From assembly GCA_002319915.1 (NCBI GenBank), contig DCFQ01000007.1:32402-51429 (forward strand): a stretch of 19,028 bases of DNA, in the 5' to 3' direction. Under the pieces are notes generated by a model. The model searched no databases and was not told the origin of the DNA. It saw only the letters and a program-made list of their open reading frames with translations. This DNA comes from Bacteroidales bacterium UBA1800 (GTDB lineage Bacteria > Bacteroidota > Bacteroidia > Bacteroidales > VadinHA17). Positions 14,534 to 19,028 of this stretch are shown here, piece after piece. How positions within the stretch are numbered: position 1 is the stretch's first letter; every line of letters begins with the position of its first letter. A program made the position numbers and the translations under genes.

Positions 14534-15487
14534 ATGAATCATCTGGAAGCATCATTTACGGGAATGAACAGTTTCTGGCGGTACATCGTAACGTTTGTTG
14601 CTGTCCTGGCCGTATCCAATACCATCGGGGCCCTACCTCTGCTCGTGGCATATTCGATAAAGGCAGCTTCCGATCCTTCCGTGATAAGCAGTATAGCTGC
14701 AAATCCCAACGATATGAGCATCCTCGGATTAGACCCCAATGTTAGCCTGCTCATGATGCTATTCCCCTTCGTTGCGGGGCTTGTTGCATTTATCCTTTTC
14801 GTAAAGCCCATGAACGGCAGGTCATTCAGGATGATCATCAACGGCACGGGAAAGATCAGGTGGAACAGGTATTTTATTTCCGGGGCTGTCTGGCTTGCCC
14901 TTTCAGCTGCCTATCTTCTCATTTACCATATGGCTGATCCCTCAAACTTCAGGTTGAGCAACACTTCAGGAACGCTGTTGATCCTTATTGCCGTCACTGT
15001 CATTTTCATACCTTTCCAGGCGGCATTTGAAGAGACGCTCTTCCGCGGTTATCTCTTGCAGGGATTCGCCGTTCTTGCACGGAACAGGTGGGTGCCGCTG
15101 ATCATGACCTCGGTATTGTTCGGGCTGATGCATGCTTTCAATCCCGAGGTGAAGGAGTTCGGGTTTACCGATATGATGGCACAGTATGTCCTTTTCGGGC
15201 TGATCTTTGGAGTAATAACGCTCTTTGACGACGGGATCGAAGCGGCAGCAGGGGCACATGCGGCCAATAATATCTTTCTTTGCATCATGGTCACGCACCG
15301 GTCATCCGCCCTTCAGACACCTGCAGTCTATGAGCAGATCAGCGTCAGTCCGTGGATGGAGTTTACCGCCCTCCTGGTTTCAGGCATAATCTTTATCGTG
15401 ATACTCAGGGTGATTTTCAAATGGAGGAGCGTTTCCATTCTTTCCGGAAAGGTTGAACGGCCTCCGGAGGTTGTTCAGGTACCATAG
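14534..15487 (+). CDS. CPBP (CAAX/Abi) family intramembrane glutamic protease
   Basis: The 317-residue polytopic membrane protein belongs to the CPBP (CAAX prenyl protease/Abi) family. All three active-site motifs are present: EETLFR at 166-171 (E166, E167, R171), FGLMH at 196-200 (H200), and HAANN at 242-246 (H242, N246). Hydrophobic helices are visible at about 16-40, 70-91, 113-132, 147-163, 187-200, 217-231 and 280-300. Bacterial members process or degrade membrane proteins, and some are linked to bacteriocin immunity or secretion; the target here is unknown and no bacteriocin gene is adjacent. The ATG start is followed by a normal first helix. The 3' end overlaps the convergent dusB coding end by 13 bases. 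A sequence TATTTTTA at 14503-14510 resembles a -7 box but has no -33 partner. Confidence 0.9.
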   Translation: MNHLEASFTGMNSFWRYIVTFVAVLAVSNTIGALPLLVAYSIKAASDPSVISSIAANPNDMSILGLDPNVSLLMMLFPFVAGLVAFILFVKPMNGRSFRMIINGTGKIRWNRYFISGAVWLALSAAYLLIYHMADPSNFRLSNTSGTLLILIAVTVIFIPFQAAFEETLFRGYLLQGFAVLARNRWVPLIMTSVLFGLMHAFNPEVKEFGFTDMMAQYVLFGLIFGVITLFDDGIEAAAGAHAANNIFLCIMVTHRSSALQTPAVYEQISVSPWMEFTALLVSGIIFIVILRVIFKWRSVSILSGKVERPPEVVQVP

Positions 15488-16488
15488 ACAGAAGTCCTGT
15501 CATTGCTACGGTAATCACCCCACTGCTTTCGGATGGTCCCGATTATTTCCCTGATCTCATCAGGTTCGGTAGAAGTCACCAGTTTCAGCCGTGTCTCCTT
15601 TATGTCGGGGAGCCCCTTGAAATAATTAGACAGGTGCCTGCGGAGCTCGAAGATACCCTTCTTACCTTCCTTGAATTCGAGCGACCTGTCGAGGTGGAAC
15701 AAGGCGATATCAGCCTTTTCGGAGACAGTCGGTTCGGGGAGAAGTTCCCCGGTCGAAAGGTAATGCCTTATATCCCTGAAGATCCAGGGCCTGCCGACCG
15801 TTGCCCTCCCGATCATGATCCCGTCGACACCGTAACGTGAGAACATCTCCCTTGCTTTAATCGGGCTGTCGATATCACCGTTACCGATTATGGGGATCTT
15901 CATCCTCGGGTTGTCCTTTACTTCCCCGATGAGGGTCCAGTCGGCTGATCCCTTATAGAGCTGAGCCCGTGTCCTTCCGTGTATTGTCAGGGCTTTAATG
16001 CCGGTATCCTGAAGCCGCTCAGCGAGCTCGATGATAATCTTGCTCTCTTCATCCCAGCCCAGCCGCGTTTTTACGGTTACGGGAAGAGTGACTGAGTCAA
16101 CTATTGCCTTCGTCATACTGATCATCGCAGGGACATCCCGGAGCATTCCGGCTCCCGCCCCCCTGTTAGCGATCTTCTTCACCGGGCAGCCGAAATTGAT
16201 ATCGATAAGCTCAGGCCGCGCCTCTTCCGCTATCAGGGCAGCCTCGACCATTGAGTCGATAATATGGCCGTAAAGCTGAATGCCTATCGGACGCTCTGAA
16301 TCATAGATATCAAGCTTTTTTACGCTTTTCGCGCCGTCACGTATCAGGCCGTCGGAGGAAATGAATTCGGTGTACATGAAGTCGGCACCGTGAGCCTTGC
16401 AAACGACCCTGAACGAAGGATCCGTTATATCCTCCATCGGTGCCAGGAACAAAGGGTACTCCCCGAGCGAGATATTACCGATTGTCAA
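15475..16488 (-). CDS. dusB: tRNA-dihydrouridine synthase (DusB/NifR3 type)
   Basis: The 337-residue FMN enzyme reduces uridine to dihydrouridine in tRNA using NADPH. The TIM-barrel start LFLAPMEDITDPSFR at 13-27 binds flavin. The DINFGCPVKKI motif at 96-106 carries the catalytic Cys101. Phosphate- and FMN-binding parts are TVKTRLGW near 147, LTIHGRTRAQLYKG near 176, GNGDI near 208 and DGIMIGRATVGRPWIF near 227. A helical tRNA-binding domain follows. The start is a TTG at 16488: homology to family members begins exactly there (TIGNISLGEYPLF), and there is no ATG nearby in frame. An AGGA lies about six bases upstream as a plausible ribosome site. It follows the upstream unknown gene by 12 bases and overlaps the CPBP gene tail to tail. 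Confidence 0.95.
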   Translation of the reverse strand: MTIGNISLGEYPLFLAPMEDITDPSFRVVCKAHGADFMYTEFISSDGLIRDGAKSVKKLDIYDSERPIGIQLYGHIIDSMVEAALIAEEARPELIDINFGCPVKKIANRGAGAGMLRDVPAMISMTKAIVDSVTLPVTVKTRLGWDEESKIIIELAERLQDTGIKALTIHGRTRAQLYKGSADWTLIGEVKDNPRMKIPIIGNGDIDSPIKAREMFSRYGVDGIMIGRATVGRPWIFRDIRHYLSTGELLPEPTVSEKADIALFHLDRSLEFKEGKKGIFELRRHLSNYFKGLPDIKETRLKLVTSTEPDEIREIIGTIRKQWGDYRSNDRTSVYGT

Positions 16489-16500
16489 TCTTGTCCTGTT

Positions 16501-17235
16501 TTACGGCCAGATAGTGCTCTGGGCATCTGATGATGCGACTGACCTGTTCAGTTCGTTCTTCCTGTAAAAATATACTATCCCGTAATTTTCACTCTCCGCC
16601 ATCCTCTTTTCTTCAGGGAGCGAGTTATGAGTGGTTTCGACCTCGTTCCAGATCTGGGTTATGATCTCGTCCGCCTCCTTGCGCATCATGCAGTTCTTTT
16701 CGGTATATTCGAGGGTTCTCCTGACAAGTGTCTTCTGGAAATTCCATGCATCGAGGAAATTCTGGTACCTTACCTTAACGACGGCAATGGTAGGATTGGT
16801 GATAGGTGATCCTCCTTTCCTGAGGCGGTATTCCTCGCCTTCAATGATCCTCTTTCCCCAGCTTATGAGTTCATTCTCCGTATTGAGCGACGGGATGATG
16901 GATTCATTTGTGGCCAACCCGTAGAATGCCCTGGTCTCGACCGGCAGATCGCCCCGGCATACTGCCATATTCATCACCTTTATGAAGTGGGTCAGGTAGA
17001 GCCTTGCCTTGCGTACAATCTCCAGGTACTCCTTACTTTTTACGGTCTGTGATGCAAATGACTGTCGCTGAAGGGAGATCATGTTCTCAAACAGGGGCAG
17101 GAACTTCTGAAGCCTGACAATTATTTTCGGCGAGTAAGCCATATTTATTGGTGGGACATCCCTTCCCTTTTCAAGCGCAATTCTCATCGCCCGGATCCGT
17201 GCTGCATCGGTATTTGGCAGTCTTCTGTAAGGCAT
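16501..17235 (-). CDS. Conserved-looking helical protein of unknown function
   Basis: The 244-residue product is not recognised as a member of a characterised family. It opens with a distinctive MPYRRLPNTDAARIRAMRIALE segment and appears mostly alpha-helical and cytoplasmic. There is no signal peptide or membrane helix, charged residues are plentiful, and two cysteines are seen (in NMAVCRGDLP near 95 and in EKNCMMRK near 190). Long amphipathic helices lie at about 35-95 and 150-215. It begins with ATG and ends 12 bases before the dusB start, so the two genes are probably co-transcribed, possibly linking it to RNA or translation; that is inference only. Upstream is the 382-base AT-rich region. 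Codon choice looks like that of its neighbours, so a real gene is likely. Confidence 0.8.
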   Translation of the reverse strand: MPYRRLPNTDAARIRAMRIALEKGRDVPPINMAYSPKIIVRLQKFLPLFENMISLQRQSFASQTVKSKEYLEIVRKARLYLTHFIKVMNMAVCRGDLPVETRAFYGLATNESIIPSLNTENELISWGKRIIEGEEYRLRKGGSPITNPTIAVVKVRYQNFLDAWNFQKTLVRRTLEYTEKNCMMRKEADEIITQIWNEVETTHNSLPEEKRMAESENYGIVYFYRKNELNRSVASSDAQSTIWP

Positions 17236-17617
17236 AACGGCAGGTTAGTGTTAATAATATGTTGATAACTCACTTGCGAATATAATAAAGTTTTGTTAAT
17301 AACAAAGTGTATTCGCAATTTAATAACTCTGATTATTAAAACGTTCTGAATTCGATAAAAGTATCTCAGCGGTTAATAACTTTCGTATCCGGATTTTAAA
17401 CGAATTCAGGTAAAAAATGTTTCAATTATTCCACGCGAGGAATTCAAGGGGACAAATGTAACAATTCCGGAATATAAGAGAGTATTTGCGGGTATATTCT
17501 TCTGTTCGTTGCCTGAGTGCTTCAGATATATATCTTAACGGCCAAATAAGTTTTGTTTCTTAATTGTGGTATGTTAACTTAGTAGTATCAAATCTGTCAA
17601 AACTAAAAATCTGAAAT
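17236..17617. other. AT-rich divergent intergenic region with DnaA-box-like words and dyads
   Basis: This 382-base non-coding stretch separates two divergent genes and is much richer in A and T than its surroundings. TGTTRATAA words lie at 17249-17257, 17260-17268 and 17294-17302, with a near match at 17371-17379. They differ from the DnaA box (TGTGGATAA) by one base in one case and two in the others. Dyads include TTGCGAATA/TATTCGCAA (17274-17282 and 17310-17318) enclosing TTTGTTAATAACAAA (17292-17306), CTGAATTCG/CGAATTCAG (17346-17354 and 17401-17409), ATTCCGGAAT (17464-17473) and AGATATATATCT (17524-17535). It may be an origin-like element, a regulatory region for both genes, or both. No RNA gene or open frame was seen. 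Confidence 0.55.
17552..17582 (+). promoter_or_regulatory. Bacteroidota-type promoter candidate for the Xaa-Pro aminopeptidase gene
   Basis: A TTTG at 17552-17555 is followed, after exactly 19 bases, by TAACTTAG at 17575-17582, which matches the -7 consensus TAnnTTTG at five of its six fixed positions. Transcription would begin about 28 bases before the ATG at 17618. The spacing is right for the phylum, but the -7 mismatch and the AT-rich background keep this tentative. Confidence 0.4.
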
Positions 17618-19006
17618 ATGTTCCGGAGCGAAGTTTACACAAAAAGAAGATCAGGGCTGCACAAACTAATGAAATCGGGCATCGGGCTTTTTATCGGGAA
17701 TACCGATTCCCCGATGAACTATCCTGCAAATCCATATCATTTCAGGCAGGACAGTGACTTTCTGTATTATTTCGGCCTCGACCTGCAGGGGCTTACCGGC
17801 CTTATGGATTTCGATTCAGGAAAAGACTGGATATTCGGAAATGAATTTGACCTCGACGACATAATATGGATGGGCCCGCAGCCTTCGGTAAAGGAGCTCG
17901 CAGAGAAGTGCGGGGTCGTCAATACCGCCCCCCTGGCGAAGCTTGAAGCTGTGATCAGGGATGCTCTTTCGAAGAAGCGAAAAATTCATTTTCTCCCGCC
18001 TTACAGGGCCGAGAATAAAATTTCACTCGGCAAGCTGCTTGAGAACAACCCGTGCGAGCTCAAAGCGAAGGCGTCGGCCGAGCTTATAAAAGCGGTTATT
18101 TCAATGAGGTCGATAAAGGAGGCGGTCGAGATCGAGGAGATAGAAAAGGCTGTCGCCATCACATGGGAAATGCATGTTACAGCAATGAAGATGTGCAAGC
18201 CGGGGATCAGGGAACAGGAGATATTCGGAACAATTGAAGGCATAGCCCTTGCCCATGGAGGCGGATGCTCCTTCCCGGTCATCCTCAGCATCAACGGGCA
18301 GACCCTCCATAACCATGATCACAGCAACATCCTTCAGAGAGGAAGGATGATGGTGACAGATGCAGGTGCGGAAACGAACCTTCACTATTCGGCCGACATC
18401 ACCAGGACAACACCTGTCGGCGGAAAATTCAGTCAGAAGCAGAAGGAGATATACGAAATTGTGCTGAATGCCAATACAAGTGCAATCAATGCCGCCAGGC
18501 CCGGCATCTCGAACAAGGACCTTCATCTCAATGCATGCAAGGTGATTGCCGGCTCACTGAAGGAGCTGGGACTGATGAAAGGCGATACCGCCGAAGCGGT
18601 CAATGCCGGCGCACATGCTTTGTTCATGCCCCACGGACTCGGACATATGATGGGCCTCGACGTCCATGATATGGAAGCCCTTGGGGAAGACTATATTGGT
18701 TACAATGAAAAGGTTAAGCGGAGCGATCAGTTTGGCCTCGCCTTCCTGCGGTTTGCCCTGCCTTACCAGCCGGGCCATGTGTTCACCGTTGAACCGGGGA
18801 TCTACTTCATCCCCCAACTCATCGATAAATGGAGGGCCGAGGGGAAATTCACGGAATTTATAAACTATTCAAAGGTCGAGAAGCTTAAGGATTTCGGCGG
18901 CGTGAGGATAGAAGACAATGTGCTGATCACCGAAAAGGGGCATAAGCTCCTCGGGAAACCGATCCCGAAAACAGTTGCCGATATTGAGGCGGTATGCTCT
19001 AAGTAG
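17618..19006 (+). CDS. pepP: Xaa-Pro aminopeptidase (M24 family, AMP_N plus M24B)
   Basis: The 462-residue metallopeptidase removes N-terminal residues preceding proline, probably in the cytoplasm since no signal peptide is present. The N-terminal aminopeptidase P domain (about 1-155) includes YPANPYHFRQDSDFLYYFG. The pita-bread catalytic domain carries all five expected metal ligands: D248 in VTDAGAE, D260 in SADITRT, H343 in HGLGHMMG, E392 in TVEPGIY and E432 in RIEDNV. Supporting histidines are H339 and H350 (GLDVHD). The ATG at 17618 gives a normal family length. Transcription is rightward from the AT-rich region, away from the unknown gene and dusB. The last sense codon and the TAG stop are already part of a 7-base repeat, and a TGA stop follows at once in frame. 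Confidence 0.95.
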   Translation: MFRSEVYTKRRSGLHKLMKSGIGLFIGNTDSPMNYPANPYHFRQDSDFLYYFGLDLQGLTGLMDFDSGKDWIFGNEFDLDDIIWMGPQPSVKELAEKCGVVNTAPLAKLEAVIRDALSKKRKIHFLPPYRAENKISLGKLLENNPCELKAKASAELIKAVISMRSIKEAVEIEEIEKAVAITWEMHVTAMKMCKPGIREQEIFGTIEGIALAHGGGCSFPVILSINGQTLHNHDHSNILQRGRMMVTDAGAETNLHYSADITRTTPVGGKFSQKQKEIYEIVLNANTSAINAARPGISNKDLHLNACKVIAGSLKELGLMKGDTAEAVNAGAHALFMPHGLGHMMGLDVHDMEALGEDYIGYNEKVKRSDQFGLAFLRFALPYQPGHVFTVEPGIYFIPQLIDKWRAEGKFTEFINYSKVEKLKDFGGVRIEDNVLITEKGHKLLGKPIPKTVADIEAVCSK

Positions 19007-19028
19007 TGAGTAGTGAGTAGTGAGTGGT
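19002..19028. repeat. 7-base tandem repeat overlapping the pepP stop codon
   Basis: AGTAGTG is repeated three times, followed by AGTGGT at the window edge. The first unit starts inside the last lysine codon of pepP and supplies its TAG stop, and the next codon in frame is TGA. The array may continue beyond the window. Like the other arrays here it sits at the very end of a coding sequence. Confidence 0.75.

Noticed and set aside
14534..15487. CPBP protease as a bacteriocin-immunity or phage-defence gene
   Set aside because: No bacteriocin, toxin or defence partner is adjacent; neighbours are housekeeping genes, so only the general family call is supported.
17236..17617. Small RNA or tRNA gene in the AT-rich spacer
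   Set aside because: No cloverleaf, conserved tRNA arms or strong GC stem with a T run could be found by reading both strands.

Overview
The window looks like a chromosomal segment of a Bacteroidota bacterium, probably an environmental Bacteroidales-like lineage with a roughly balanced base composition. The evidence is a PorP/SprF-type outer-membrane protein of the type IX secretion/gliding family at the left edge, a YfhO protein of the Bacteroidota type, the single-chain form of glycyl-tRNA synthetase, and promoter candidates of the Bacteroidota form (TTG or TTTG, about 20 bases, TAnnTTTG). No rRNA, tRNA, CRISPR array, transposase or phage gene was seen.

Layout. 2-979 (+) encodes the PorP/SprF protein. 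1036-12641 (-) is a long, tightly packed leftward run. Read in the direction of transcription it holds glycyl-tRNA synthetase, a small AT-rich four-helix-bundle (S23/IVS-type) protein, three GT4 glycosyltransferases, a methyltransferase, a Wzx-like flippase, a YfhO-type polytopic membrane protein and a second methyltransferase with an N-terminal zinc ribbon. Several junctions are ATGA overlaps. Together these genes look like a small module for building, modifying and exporting a lipid-linked or surface glycan. No Wzy polymerase or initiating phosphoglycosyltransferase is in view. 12832-14409 (+) is L-aspartate oxidase (nadB) and 14534-15487 (+) is a CPBP/Abi membrane protease. The protease gene overlaps the 3' end of the convergent dusB (15475-16488, -), which lies just downstream of an unrecognised helical protein gene (16501-17235, -). 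A 382-base AT-rich non-coding region then separates this pair from the divergent Xaa-Pro aminopeptidase gene (17618-19006, +).

The most unusual signal is at the gene boundaries. Five sites carry short degenerate tandem repeats with periods of 7, 8, 9 or about 12 bases, and each starts within about 0-13 bases of a stop codon: after porP, nadB, pepP, glyQS and the four-helix gene. The array after glyQS has four G-tracts in the transcript sense and fits a G-quadruplex motif. The two 9-base arrays flank the four-helix gene in opposite orientation, and one of them has become the N-terminal coding sequence of the next glycosyltransferase. A second type of dispersed repeat occurs once at about 991-1030 and once, inverted, at about 12737-12774. 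The AT-rich region at 17236-17617 contains repeated TGTTRATAA words and nested dyads and could be a replication-origin-like or regulatory element.
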